A stretch of DNA of 64,000 nt from Prosthecobacter sp. (GTDB taxonomy: Bacteria > Verrucomicrobiota > Verrucomicrobiia > Verrucomicrobiales > Verrucomicrobiaceae). The stretch is from NCBI RefSeq assembly GCF_034366625.1, contig NZ_JAXMIH010000023.1, positions 248,001 through 312,000 of the forward strand. The letters are read 5' to 3'. How positions within the stretch are numbered: position 1 is the stretch's first letter; each line of letters opens with the position of its first letter. Positions 1 through 7,616 of this stretch are shown piece after piece. Under the pieces are notes generated by a model. The model searched no databases and was not told the DNA's origin. It worked only from the letters and a program-made list of their open reading frames with translations. The translations under genes were made by a program, and so were the position numbers.

Positions 1-728
1 CTTTGCGAAGCGGTGTTTCAGGAAAAAACCATTTTTTTTTTGCTGAATGCCTCAGATGCATTTCAGAAGTTCCGTCCCTGTCTTCCCTGTGCCCGGGTGG
101 TTGCGTTGACACCATTGCGATTCGCAATTGTCTTCATTCTTCCTGAAACATCGCCGCACCAACCGGGACTGTATTCTATTGCCGCCCCGTTTTATCCTCC
201 ATCATGCCCGCCGACTCACCATCCCCACCACCGCTCGGCGTGGAGAACTATCAGCTCGGGCAGGAGATCTCCTCCGGCGGCATGGGCAGTGTGCTGGAGG
301 CGCAGGACGCCAAACTCAAGCGCACCGTGGCCATCAAAGTCATGCTGCTGGAGGCCAATGCGAACGCGGCCATGCGCCAGCGCTTCATCCGCGAGGCGGA
401 GGTGCTCGCGAAGCTGGCGCATCCAAACATCGTGCCCATCTACGACATCGTGTGGGAGGACGGCCTGCCGCTGTTCTATTCGATGAAGCTCGTCAAAGGC
501 CGCACGCTCCAAGCCATCCTCCTCGATCTGCGCAAAGGAGTGCCTGAAACGCTGCGCGACTACTTGCTCGACCGCCTGCTGACCATCTTCCGCAAAGTCT
601 GCGACGCCATCGCCTTCGCCCACAGCCAGGGGGTGCTGCATCGCGATCTGAAGCCGGAGAACATCATGGTCGGCGAATTCGGCGAGGTGCTCGTGATGGA
701 TTGGGGGCTGGCGAAGCTGATCAAGGAT

Positions 729-787
729 GGGAGCGCGGACACTCCTGTCCGCATGGACGAGCGCGATGACAGCGGACAGGAGTGTCC
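729..787. repeat. REP-like hairpin inside the kinase gene, cut by the element
   Basis: The 24-bp left arm (729-752) is a perfect reverse complement of a right arm made of 772-787 plus 47705-47712, with a 19-nt loop at 753-771. The right arm is therefore complete only when the integrated element is removed. Each arm contains its own palindrome: GCGGACA, four central bases, TGTCCGC. In the restored kinase the hairpin is translated in frame as part of the activation loop. It looks like a genomic REP/MITE-type repeat that entered the gene before the element did; copy number in the genome cannot be judged here. Confidence 0.85.
776..787. other. attL core (left attachment site)
   Basis: The 12-bp sequence ACAGGAGTGTCC is repeated exactly at 47693-47704. 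Chromosomal kinase sequence lies to its left and element sequence to its right. The core is the centre of the palindromic hairpin arm, which is typical for a tyrosine recombinase core site with inverted binding arms around a short crossover. The reconstructed attP also has symmetry: AATA to the left and TATT to the right of the core. Confidence 0.85.
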
Positions 788-855
788 TATTACAAAACAG
801 CTTTTCAGCCCTGTTTTACCTGTATATTTGAGGGTCGCGCCGGTTCTTCTTGCGT

Positions 856-876
856 TTTTATACACTTGTTTTATAC
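856..876. repeat. Paired TTTTATAC boxes, left end (candidate integrase arm sites)
   Basis: TTTTATAC occurs at 856-863 and 869-876, starts 13 bp apart. The same octamer occurs twice near the right end (47543-47550 and 47556-47563), again 13 bp apart and on the same strand. Repeated boxes just inside both ends of an integrative element fit arm-type binding sites of a tyrosine integrase; binding is inferred. Confidence 0.55.
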
Positions 877-916
877 TCACTTCGCCGCCCCTCTCCGTGG
901 GTAACAGCGGCTTCTT

Positions 917-2017
917 ATGAGCGCTTCAAAGACTTGGACTTTCTCCGGCATCCCTCATCTCTACCGCCACCAGAAGGGCACGTATTACGCCCGTCTCTCC
1001 ATCGGCGGCAAACCGACTTTTCGCAGTCTCAAGACCAAGGTTTTGAGTGTGGCGAAACCCCAACTCAACGAGATCCTTCAAGACAACGCCCATCGTGATG
1101 AGCTGGGCAAGGATACCGTCATCACTGAAAAAATGACTGGAGCGGAGGCGCTAGTCATCCGCGAAAGCCAGCTTCAAAACGACCCATCCACCAAGAAAAG
1201 CACCAAGCGCTACTGGAAGGAAATTGTCGGACTCATCAAGAAAACTTGGCCCGATTTCGCCGCCTTGGAGATGCGTCGAATCTCTGTTCAGCACTGTGAG
1301 CAATGGGCAGGTGAGGCGGTCAAGGTGATGTCAGCCACTCGTTTCAACAATTGCCTCCTCATTTTGAAATCCCTGTTCAAAATCGCCATCAAACAAGGGG
1401 TGCGCCGCACCAATCCGGCTCTTGAGGTCAAGCGGGCAAAGGTTCGTCCAAAAGACCTCTCCGGTAAGCTGCCCAGCAAAAGCCACTTCAAGGAGTGGGT
1501 GGCGGCACTTCGCGCCGCTCGTGGCTGGACCTCTCAGGATCGAGCCGATTTCGTGGAGTTTCTGGCTTACACTGGGATGCGTCTCGGTGAATCAAAGTTC
1601 GTGCTTTGGAAGCACTGCGATTTTTCAAAAGGCGAATTCCTTGTGCTTGGTGATCCCACAGACGGCACCAAGAACGGCTTGTTTCGGCGCATTCCGATGA
1701 TTGCAGCCGCCAGAGAGTTGCTGGAGAAGATGAAGGCGCGTAGCAAACCCGCTTCGGTCGATGAGCCGGTGATTCGTGTGAAAAGCGCCTATGCAGCAAT
1801 GGGGCGGGCGGCCAACAAAATTGGCATCCCTCCGCTCAGTCACCACGACTTGCGCCATCTTTTCGCGACGATTTGTATCGAGTCAGGCGTTGATATACCG
1901 ACTGTCTCGCGCTGGCTGGGTCATCGGGATGGAGGGATTTTGGCAATGAAGGTTTACGGACATCTTCGGAACGAGCATTCTCTGGCGGCGGCGACCCGTG
2001 TTTCCTTCGCTGCTTGA
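917..2017 (+). CDS. int: Tyrosine-type site-specific integrase
   Basis: This 366-aa protein would integrate and excise the element at the ACAGGAGTGTCC core. The C-terminal catalytic domain carries the full active-site set: R222 in TGMRLGE, H310 and R313 in HHDLRHL, H336 in WLGHRDG and the nucleophile Y347 in KVYGHL. The N-terminal ~190 residues contain an SAM-like core-binding region (start GIPHLYRHQKGTYYARL). The gene starts 130 bp from attL; its ATG overlaps the stop codon of the chimeric kinase frame (ATGA at 917-920), so it may be co-transcribed from the host kinase promoter. The 3' end overlaps a convergent small gene (1836-2285). Length and motif order are normal for the family. Confidence 0.93.
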   Translation: MSASKTWTFSGIPHLYRHQKGTYYARLSIGGKPTFRSLKTKVLSVAKPQLNEILQDNAHRDELGKDTVITEKMTGAEALVIRESQLQNDPSTKKSTKRYWKEIVGLIKKTWPDFAALEMRRISVQHCEQWAGEAVKVMSATRFNNCLLILKSLFKIAIKQGVRRTNPALEVKRAKVRPKDLSGKLPSKSHFKEWVAALRAARGWTSQDRADFVEFLAYTGMRLGESKFVLWKHCDFSKGEFLVLGDPTDGTKNGLFRRIPMIAAARELLEKMKARSKPASVDEPVIRVKSAYAAMGRAANKIGIPPLSHHDLRHLFATICIESGVDIPTVSRWLGHRDGGILAMKVYGHLRNEHSLAAATRVSFAA

Positions 2018-2285
2018 GTGCAGCAGTCCATTTCTTCGCGCCTTTAGATGAAGGCGTTTTTTTCTTCGCCCTCCGCTTCGCCACCCTTTTCGTGTGCGAT
2101 GGAGCGCCGAGGTAGCGCTCAGCGCCATTGAGTAGTTTATCGACCTCTGACTGTGGGATGAGTGTTTGGCCCAGCTTCGTGATGGCCTTCACTTTTCCCG
2201 CGTAGAGCTGCCGATAGCCCCAGGTGCGTTCTTTGCCGAAGAGGGCGGCAAACTCTGCTGGAGTGTATGTGGCTTTGTCTGTCAT
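1836..2285 (-). CDS. Small helix-turn-helix protein, excisionase-like
   Basis: The N-terminal ~50 residues (TYTPAEFAALFGKERTWGYRQLY...) fit the excisionase/MerR-like winged helix (HTH_17 type): a helix with TPAEFAALFG, a recognition helix and a wing ending in SEVDKLL. A lysine/arginine-rich tail follows (RVAKRRAKKK). The predicted 149-aa product would bend DNA at the attachment site and favour excision, or act as a regulator. The last ~180 bp overlap the 3' end of the integrase gene on the opposite strand, so the true C-terminus is the least certain part. Position beside the integrase supports the excisionase role, which remains an inference. Confidence 0.65.
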   Translation of the reverse strand: MTDKATYTPAEFAALFGKERTWGYRQLYAGKVKAITKLGQTLIPQSEVDKLLNGAERYLGAPSHTKRVAKRRAKKKTPSSKGAKKWTAALKQRRKHGSPPPENARSEDVRKPSLPKSLHPDDPASARQSVYQRLTRYKSSRKDGASRGD

Positions 2286-2301
2286 CTTCAGAAGAAGGTT
2301 T

Positions 2302-2565
2302 TCATTGAGTCACCTTCCGACCAAAACGATGCTGTTCATCTGGCGGGAAAAGCACTGGCAAAGGTAGTTTCAGAGCGCTCGAAATCTCGACCAGCTCAAG
2401 GTCAGTCACGCATCGGATGCCTGACTCGATCTTTGCCAAGGTTTCCCTCGAAACATCCCAGCCACTTCGTTGACACAGGCCCGCAAACTCTGACTGCGAC
2501 ATCGCCAAGTGCGTGCGGTGCTTGGCGAGTTGTGGACCGATGAGGTTCTTGGCAGTGCGGGACAT
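2302..2565 (-). CDS. XRE-family transcriptional regulator
   Basis: This is an 87-aa single-domain Cro/CI-type HTH protein. The motif SQSEFAGLCQRSGWDVSRET is helices 2-3, followed by LAKIESGIRCVTDLELVEIS, the usual end of the XRE fold. I start it at the ATG at 2565 (MSRTAKN), because the longer open frame to 2697 runs through a cluster of palindromes that look like operators. It is divergent from the small-protein/membrane-protein pair at 2672 and 2916, which it probably represses together with itself. Confidence 0.8.
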   Translation of the reverse strand: MSRTAKNLIGPQLAKHRTHLAMSQSEFAGLCQRSGWDVSRETLAKIESGIRCVTDLELVEISSALKLPLPVLFPPDEQHRFGRKVTQ

Positions 2566-2613
2566 TACAATCCAAGAAAATAGATCAGATTCCGTTTGCG
2601 GCGGTTCTGATTT

Positions 2614-2659
2614 CGGAACAATGTTCGGTATTCGGAACAAATGTTCCGTTTTCAGAACA
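2614..2659. promoter_or_regulatory. Cluster of GGAACA/TGTTCC palindromes, probable XRE operators
   Basis: Two palindromes lie between the divergent XRE gene and the small gene at 2672: GAACAATGTTC at 2616-2626 and CGGAACAAATGTTCCG at 2633-2648. A further half site GAACA is at 2655-2659. Dyad repeats in the control region of an XRE gene are typical autoregulatory operators. Confidence 0.65.
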
Positions 2660-2671
2660 ACATCCACTATT

Positions 2672-2923
2672 ATGAACATCATCGTTAAGCGTCGCATCGG
2701 TCCCGATCCTCACGAGGGCGGGAGACAATCTTCGAGTTCATCAGGCTGCCCTGACATCCTGGAACTCGACAGTGGCGATTTCGCCATCATCGGCCAGGAC
2801 ATCACCGCAGCAGCCATTCCGGCACTTCCCGCTTCCGCAGGCTGCGCAGCGGAGGAGCGGGTGATTCGCATCCCACGCGAGATTCTGCTTCGCGCCAAAG
2901 GCGACATCGCTCGCCTTGCATGA
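2672..2923 (+). CDS. Small conserved protein with GCPDILEL motif, unknown function
   Basis: This 83-aa protein has the line GCPDILELDSGDFAIIGQDI in its middle and a C-terminal EERVIRIPREILLRAKGDI. From memory, small proteins with the same signature occur in actinobacteria and elsewhere, next to a membrane protein containing RISNLL, as here. It has no signal peptide or membrane segment. It overlaps the next gene by a few bases, is preceded by the operator-like palindromes at 2614-2659 and is divergent from an XRE regulator. I know of no assigned function; the pattern (regulator, small cytosolic protein, membrane protein) would fit a toxin/immunity or defence accessory module, but this is speculation. 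Confidence 0.7.
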   Translation: MNIIVKRRIGPDPHEGGRQSSSSSGCPDILELDSGDFAIIGQDITAAAIPALPASAGCAAEERVIRIPREILLRAKGDIARLA

Positions 2924-3467
2924 GATCGCACCCCTCTTGCCTTCGTCCCCACATTCTGTTACAAGGCAGGGTGTGGGGATTTTTGTGGAGTGGTTCGGGG
3001 CCAACTGGTTCAACCTGTTGCAGACCGTCGCTATCGTTGCCGGGTTGTTCTTTACCGGACGATCCTTTCTCGTGGATACCAGAATCCGCCGGATTTCCAA
3101 CTTGCTCAACATCACCGAGCATCATCGCTCCATCTGGCAGCAGGTGATCGACAAGCCAAACCTTCTGCGAGTTCTGAACGCAGAAGCAAAACTCGACATC
3201 AAGCCCATCACACTTGAGGAGCGCATCTTTGTGAACCTCATCATTCTGCATCTGACAGCCGTCATGGCTGCCATCAGGGGACGGGTTCACGAGCAACCAG
3301 CAGGACAGGATGAGGACTTGCGCGAGTTCTTCAGTTTGCCCATTCCCAACAAGGTTTGGAAGGACTCCAAACGCTTCCGAGAACCCGATGTCATCGCCTA
3401 CATTGAGTCTCTGCTCAAACCCAAGCCGAAGCAGCGTCGTCGGAAGCTGCGCTGGTGGTTCCGCTAG
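2916..3467 (+). CDS. Membrane protein with RISNLL motif, partner of the small protein
   Basis: This up to 183-aa protein has one membrane segment near the N-terminus (NLLQTVAIVAGLFFTGRSF), then a cytosolic part beginning with RIRRISNLLNITEHHRSIWQ and continuing with conserved FFSLPIPNKVW. The C-terminus is basic (KPKPKQRRRKLRWWFR). The listed TTG start at 2916 overlaps the end of the upstream gene; a GTG at 2985 just before the membrane segment is an alternative. It forms a two-gene unit with the 83-aa protein. Its stop overlaps the stop of the convergent recombinase by 4 bp. Function is unknown. Confidence 0.7.
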   Translation: MHEIAPLLPSSPHSVTRQGVGIFVEWFGANWFNLLQTVAIVAGLFFTGRSFLVDTRIRRISNLLNITEHHRSIWQQVIDKPNLLRVLNAEAKLDIKPITLEERIFVNLIILHLTAVMAAIRGRVHEQPAGQDEDLREFFSLPIPNKVWKDSKRFREPDVIAYIESLLKPKPKQRRRKLRWWFR

Positions 3468-4435
3468 TAGCTCACTTTGAAAGTTGGCGAGTCTTCCGGC
3501 TTGGTTTTGCGCCTGTCATATAGCCGCGTGGTCGCGATGCTCGCATGACCCAGCCACTCCTGCACCTTGGCAATGTCAGCTTCATGATCCAGTGCGTTCG
3601 TTGCCGCTGTCGCCCTCAGTCCATGCACGCACACAGCACTCGGATCGAGGCCAAGCACACGCGCATACTTTATCACCACGTCCTTGTAAACTCCGTGTCC
3701 CGTCAGCGCATCATCGAGACTGCCGGATGAGTTCTTGATCGGACGAAAGAGCGCGTTGTCGGGTTTGTCTCCATGCCCCGCGTGCTCCAGGTATTCGCTG
3801 ATACGCTGCAAGCTGTGCGGATGCACCGGCAGGAAGCGAATTTTGCCACCTTTGCCATGCACACGAAAGTGCATCACACCGCGCCTCGATTGCAAATCAC
3901 CGACAGCGAGCGAGCACAATTCAGCTCGACGCAAACCATGAAACAGCAGGATGGAAAGAATAGCTCGATCACGCAGCCCTTTGAGCGTGTCAGATGCGGG
4001 TGCTTCGAGCAGAGCCTTCGCCTCAGCATCACCCAACGCAGGAGATTTGCCTTCATTCGTGCCTTGATTGGGACGCTTCACTCCATCAGCCGGATTGAAC
4101 GGAACGGCATTGCACTCGCACAGGTAGTCAAACAATGAAGCCACCGCAGAGAGTTTGCGACGAACCGTGGCTGCTTGCAGTTCCCGCGTCTCAAGCTGCT
4201 TTCGCCACGCAATGAGGTGCGACCGCTTCACCAGGCGAAATTCTTCCGGTTGGTGAATACCCGCGAACCGCATGAACTCCTGAACGTCGTTCTTGTATGC
4301 TCGCCGCGTGTTCGCGTTCTCGATGTTCGCGAACCACTCAACCTCTGGCGGCACATCCGCCAAATTCTGAAACTCTGATGCCGTCAGCAAACGCTCGCTC
4401 GTTTCGACGACCAACCCTGAAGAACCATTAACCAT
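3464..4435 (-). CDS. Second tyrosine recombinase, XerC/XerD-like
   Basis: This 323-aa recombinase is shorter than the integrase at 917 and of the XerC/D type: an N-terminal SAM-like domain (residues ~30-115, VEWFANIENANTRRAYKNDV) and a catalytic domain with R169 (GLRRAE), K195 (GKGGK), H271 and R274 (HGLRAT), H297 (WLGHAS) and Y306. A ribosome site GAGG lies 8-12 nt before the ATG. The promoter TTGATA-17-TATAAT (4459-4487) overlaps a large inverted repeat, which suggests autoregulation or that the repeat is its recombination site. Role options: dimer resolution of the circular form, or integration of other cassettes into this element. Confidence 0.9.
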   Translation of the reverse strand: MVNGSSGLVVETSERLLTASEFQNLADVPPEVEWFANIENANTRRAYKNDVQEFMRFAGIHQPEEFRLVKRSHLIAWRKQLETRELQAATVRRKLSAVASLFDYLCECNAVPFNPADGVKRPNQGTNEGKSPALGDAEAKALLEAPASDTLKGLRDRAILSILLFHGLRRAELCSLAVGDLQSRRGVMHFRVHGKGGKIRFLPVHPHSLQRISEYLEHAGHGDKPDNALFRPIKNSSGSLDDALTGHGVYKDVVIKYARVLGLDPSAVCVHGLRATAATNALDHEADIAKVQEWLGHASIATTRLYDRRKTKPEDSPTFKVSY

Positions 4436-4458
4436 TCCAACTACCTCACCCTCAATGT

Positions 4459-4491
4459 ATTATAGTATTGATAAAATACATTATCAATACC
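4459..4491 (-). promoter_or_regulatory. Promoter of the second recombinase overlapping a dif-like inverted repeat
   Basis: On the minus strand a -35 TTGATA (4482-4487) and a perfect -10 TATAAT (4459-4464) are 17 bp apart. A perfect 10-bp inverted repeat, GTATTGATAA (4465-4474) and TTATCAATAC (4481-4490), has a 6-bp centre AATACA. The pattern ATAA-6 bp-TTAT is the hallmark of Xer dif/pdif sites. A second nested dyad pairs AATGTATT (4454-4461) with AATACATT (4475-4482). Operator and recombination site are both possible. Confidence 0.65.
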
Positions 4492-4574
4492 TGGTCGTTT
4501 ATATTTAGCTGAACATAATTATTTTGCCAGGAATGTCGAAAAGTGGGCTCTTGAGCAACAGAGCTTCGTCACGA

Positions 4575-5627
4575 TCAGATCATCACCGCCATCCCCTCCA
4601 ACTCCTCCTGCACTCGCTTCAGCAGCTCTGGTGGCCCGATCACCTTTGCCTTGCTGCCCCAGCTCAGCACCCAACGGGTGATTTCCTCCAGACCGGACAA
4701 GTCCGCCTGAAACTCAATGACACTGCCATCCGGCTTCAATTTGCGAATGGCTTGCGTCGTGTGCCACATCCGCTCCCCTACCACGCGGGCGGCGTAGCCT
4801 TCAAAGCGGATATGCACCTCGTGTGTGCGCTTCTCTTCGCCAGCGTAGCTCCACACGCCAAAGCCACCACCGAGATGATCCCGCGCATTGAAACGTGGAT
4901 CACGCACGAACTTCGTCTTCAGCAGGCTCAGGTTCGTAATGCGTTGCAGGGCAAAGGTGCGCACAGCCTTCCGAGCTGGGTCATACGCCAGCAAATACCA
5001 TCCGTGCTCGATCTGACCCACATGATAGGGATGCACTGTGCGCTGCTCCGGTTTATTTCCCGTGAGCTTGTGATATTCAAAGCTCACCTCCCGGCAGGCA
5101 CGCACCGCATCGAGTAGATCACCAAACAGCGTCACATCTGCCGGTAGCACACCGGATGCCTTCACCGAGAAAGCCTCATCCAGTTCATGCCACTCGATGG
5201 AAATCTCACCAGGGCATGCTTCGGCGATCTTGCTGAAGCTCTCGCTCAGCATGCGCTCCAGCCGCGTTCCGCGCAGCGGTTCCAAAGCATGCCGCGCCAG
5301 GAACAAGGCCACCAGGTCATTGCGCGAAAGATGCAGCATGGGAAACTCATGTACTGGCCGCGTGTAGTAGTAGCCATGCTTGAGTTGATCATACTCCAGC
5401 GGCAGATCCAACTGGTCCCGCATGAAAGTGATGTCGCGTTGGATCGTCTTGGGCGTCACCTCTATTTCTGCCGCCAGAGTGGAGCAGTTCGGATGTTTGC
5501 CTGTCTGCACGAACTTGTGGATCTCCAGCACCCGCCACATGGCGATCCGGCTGGTGCCTTTGCGGATGACCGAAGCGGGAAGCGGATCTTTGGTTCGTGA
5601 TCTTCGGGAAGCGGATGCTTTGGACAT
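4575..5627 (-). CDS. WYL-domain transcriptional regulator (BrxR/PafC-like)
   Basis: This 350-aa protein has an N-terminal winged helix (residues ~25-90, TLAAEIEVTPKTIQRDITFM) and a WYL domain centred on HGWYLLAYDPARKAVRTF, followed by a WYL C-terminal extension (DGSVIEFQADLSG...RWVLSWGSKAKVIGP). WYL regulators named BrxR sit beside BREX operons and repress them, so this is the likely regulator of the defence genes that follow. The start is ATG 5627; the open frame runs further upstream but only as the reverse of the VWA gene. The gene is divergent from the VWA gene with 78 bp between the starts, where the shared control region must lie. Confidence 0.9.
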   Translation of the reverse strand: MSKASASRRSRTKDPLPASVIRKGTSRIAMWRVLEIHKFVQTGKHPNCSTLAAEIEVTPKTIQRDITFMRDQLDLPLEYDQLKHGYYYTRPVHEFPMLHLSRNDLVALFLARHALEPLRGTRLERMLSESFSKIAEACPGEISIEWHELDEAFSVKASGVLPADVTLFGDLLDAVRACREVSFEYHKLTGNKPEQRTVHPYHVGQIEHGWYLLAYDPARKAVRTFALQRITNLSLLKTKFVRDPRFNARDHLGGGFGVWSYAGEEKRTHEVHIRFEGYAARVVGERMWHTTQAIRKLKPDGSVIEFQADLSGLEEITRWVLSWGSKAKVIGPPELLKRVQEELEGMAVMI

Positions 5628-5705
5628 GTTAGCGAAGAAATACCGCAGAAAGTTCCCCTGTCGCCCCACAAATGTCCCACCCCCTGTGGCAGGGTTGTCG
5701 TGTCT

Positions 5706-6380
5706 ATGAACCCACACCTCACCGAAATCGCCTACATCCTCGACCGCTCTGGCTCCATGCAACCCATGCAGGAACCCGCCGTCGCTGCCTTCAATGACTT
5801 CATCAAATCCCAGCTCGACGTTCACGGCGATGCCCGCCTCTCGCTCATCCAGTTTGATGACGCCTACGAAGTGCCCGTTGCCGCCATGCCCATTCAGGAT
5901 GTGCCGCAGCTCACCGCTGCTACCTACACGCCACGCGGCAGCACCGCTTTGCTCGATGCCATTGGCCGCACCATCAAAGAAACCGACCGCCGCATCAGCG
6001 CTCTGCCTGACGCCGACAAACCCGGCAAAGTCATCCTCGCCATCTTCACCGATGGCGAAGAAAACGCCTCGCAGGAATACACCATCAAGCACATCGGCGA
6101 TCTCATCCGCCTCTACCGCGATCAGAAAGGCTGGGAGTTCCTCTTCCTCGCTGCCAATCAGGATGCCATGGCCACCGCCGCCACCATGCGCATGGACACA
6201 GGCATATCCGCCAGCATTAGCTTCAGTGCCAAGGGCGTGAGATCCACTGGCAGCGCCATGTCGCGTAAAGTCCGCGCCATGCGCATGAAAAGCAGCGGCA
6301 CCATGGATGCCCAGGCGGTGGAGGACGATGCCAAGCCCATGAATCAGATCGTGCAAGAGGAGGAGCAAAAGCCCGACTAA
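5706..6380 (+). CDS. VWA-domain protein
   Basis: This 224-aa protein is a single von Willebrand factor A domain with a complete metal-ion site: DRSGS at residues 13-17, the conserved threonine region TYTPRGSTAL, and FTDGEEN. VWA domains mediate Mg2+-dependent protein binding. No signal peptide is seen, so it is cytosolic. The C-terminal 50 residues are charged and probably disordered. ATG 5706 is preferred over an in-frame GTG at 5700. It is the first gene of a four-gene unit ahead of brxA, divergent from the WYL regulator, which suggests an accessory role in the defence island; a direct link to BREX is not established. Confidence 0.85.
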   Translation: MNPHLTEIAYILDRSGSMQPMQEPAVAAFNDFIKSQLDVHGDARLSLIQFDDAYEVPVAAMPIQDVPQLTAATYTPRGSTALLDAIGRTIKETDRRISALPDADKPGKVILAIFTDGEENASQEYTIKHIGDLIRLYRDQKGWEFLFLAANQDAMATAATMRMDTGISASISFSAKGVRSTGSAMSRKVRAMRMKSSGTMDAQAVEDDAKPMNQIVQEEEQKPD

Positions 6381-6385
6381 ATCGC

Positions 6386-6817
6386 ATGACTTTCATCACC
6401 GATACCATCGCCATCGGCAACTGCCATGATGCTGAAGACCTTGCCGTTCAGGAGCAGGCGGGCATACGCTCCATCCTCTGTCTCAACGGCCTGCTCTCCC
6501 GTTTCACGGCGGCGGACTGCGGGGTGGAGGCCCTGACCAGCTACCACTTCCGCGACGGCTCCGGCAACGATCCCCGGCTTTTCGAGCGCGCCGTCAGCCT
6601 CGTTGGCAAGTATTCCCAGCAGCACCCGAAGCTGCTCGTGCATTGCCACGCCGGAAAAAGCCGTTCCGTCATGGTGGTGGCCAGCCATCTGGTGCGTCAG
6701 CACGGCTGGGATCTGCCCCAGGCGCTGGAGTTCATCCGCGCCAGACGCCCCGAGATCATGGCCCCGCAACTCCTGCTGGCCGTTTGGGATGTGAACAATG
6801 AAGGGAAAATTGCATGA
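6386..6817 (+). CDS. Dual-specificity (cysteine-based) protein phosphatase
   Basis: The 143-aa product is a compact DSP/tyrosine phosphatase. The signature loop HCHAGKSRS places the nucleophile at C87 and the phosphate-binding arginine at R93; an aspartate in HFRDGSGND (D57 or D62) may be the general acid. It follows the VWA gene by 5 nt and overlaps the next gene by 4 nt, so the genes are translated together. A phosphatase in this setting could act on a phosphoprotein or nucleotide signal of the defence island. The target cannot be seen. The kinases flanking the element belong to the host chromosome, not to this operon. Confidence 0.88.
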   Translation: MTFITDTIAIGNCHDAEDLAVQEQAGIRSILCLNGLLSRFTAADCGVEALTSYHFRDGSGNDPRLFERAVSLVGKYSQQHPKLLVHCHAGKSRSVMVVASHLVRQHGWDLPQALEFIRARRPEIMAPQLLLAVWDVNNEGKIA

Positions 6818-7047
6818 CCAACCGCCGCCGCCCCTGGCATCAACGCCTTGTCCGCAGAGTGACACGACATGTCCCGCTCAATGTCGTCGTGAAGCCCTCC
6901 CCCTTGAGCCTCATGTCAGCCTTCACCCTCCTCGGCAGTCTTATCGCTCTCCTCTCCGGCATCATCGCCGTCGCGCTCGTGCTTGCCACCGCCAGCGCTG
7001 GCTCTGTCGCCTGCCTGTTCAGACAACAATCCAACCTCTCCAGTTAA
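6814..7047 (+). CDS. Small membrane protein
   Basis: This 77-aa protein starts in the ATGA overlap with the phosphatase gene. It has a basic N-terminus (TNRRRPWHQRLVRRVTRH), then a long hydrophobic stretch (residues ~36-68) that fits one membrane helix or a tight hairpin. No family recognised. Translational coupling to the phosphatase and spacing of 6 nt to the next gene support it as real. Confidence 0.6.
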   Translation: MTNRRRPWHQRLVRRVTRHVPLNVVVKPSPLSLMSAFTLLGSLIALLSGIIAVALVLATASAGSVACLFRQQSNLSS

Positions 7048-7053
7048 TCATTC

Positions 7054-7392
7054 ATGTGGCTCTGCACCCAACTCGGTTTCTTCTCCATCGTCCGCAAAGA
7101 ACCGGACACCTTTCATATTCGCGCTCGCTGCCGGGAGGATCTCGGTCAGCTCGCCCAGGCGGCTGGCACAGGCACGCCCATCGCCTCGTATGCAGGCTCC
7201 GACTACCCATGGCGCATCCTTTGCCCTGCCGCTGATCTGCCACGCTTCATGAGCGCCCTCACCACCAGCATCTCCTACGGCAATTTTAAATCCGCCATCG
7301 CCGCCAGCCCCACCCAGCGTCCCAAACTCTCCGCTTACCACGACATCCACCACCAGATGGTGCAATGGCAACAGCAGCACGCCCCCACATGA
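7054..7392 (+). CDS. Conserved protein of unknown function (MWLCTQLGFFSIV start)
   Basis: This 112-aa soluble protein begins MWLCTQLGFFSIVRKEPDTFHIRAR, a start I associate with a small family of bacterial proteins of unknown function that have the same GFFS(I/A)V opening. It ends with a histidine-rich helix (YHDIHHQMVQWQQQH). It is the last gene of the VWA-phosphatase unit, followed by 224 bp before brxA. Function unknown. Confidence 0.65.
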   Translation: MWLCTQLGFFSIVRKEPDTFHIRARCREDLGQLAQAAGTGTPIASYAGSDYPWRILCPAADLPRFMSALTTSISYGNFKSAIAASPTQRPKLSAYHDIHHQMVQWQQQHAPT

Positions 7393-7616
7393 AACGCGAA
7401 ATGAGAAATCACGACACCATCGAGAAGCGTTCAGGTTGCTGGTTCAAGGAACTAGCTCGATAGAGCCAGATTTCCGGGTTCGATCTGAATGCGTGGATTC
7501 CGGCTTGGGATGCCGTCGGCACAGGTCGTCAGATTCCTGAGAAGAACTGAGCACCATTCCTTGCCGTCAGGGGCATGCCCCGCTTAGATGCCAGCCAGCC
7601 ATAGAAGTTTCACTGA
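7393..7616 (+). other. Gap before brxA, probable BREX promoter region
   Basis: No open frame of substance lies here. A 12-bp perfect palindrome GGGGCATGCCCC is at 7570-7581, about 35 bp before the brxA start, and could be an operator. No clear -35/-10 pair is seen. Confidence 0.4.

Larger units (their letters stand above)
204..787 (+). pseudogene. Ser/Thr protein kinase, 5' part (split by integrated element)
   Basis: This is the N-terminal kinase part of a Hanks-type Ser/Thr kinase. Visible motifs are the glycine-rich loop SSGGMGSV, the VAIK lysine (about residue 45), the catalytic loop HRDLKPEN (D148) and DWG in place of DFG (D166). The reading frame then enters foreign DNA at 788 and stops at 920, before the P+1 loop (GTPQYMSPEQ), so the product is a truncated, probably inactive kinase. 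Joining 204-787 to 47705-50282 restores one open frame of 1053 aa, close to the 1062 aa of the intact paralogue at 50331, which starts with nearly the same residues (MPADSP). ATG 204 is chosen by that match. A TTGACA box at 106-111 is the only promoter-like hexamer seen upstream and its -10 is poor. Confidence 0.9.

Noticed and set aside
5628-6368. N-terminal extension of the WYL regulator frame on the minus strand
   Set aside because: It is the reverse strand of the VWA gene; the regulator's own fold begins after the ATG at 5627.
7430-7500. tRNA-like GGTTCGATC segment before brxA
   Set aside because: No acceptor, D or anticodon stem could be paired around it.
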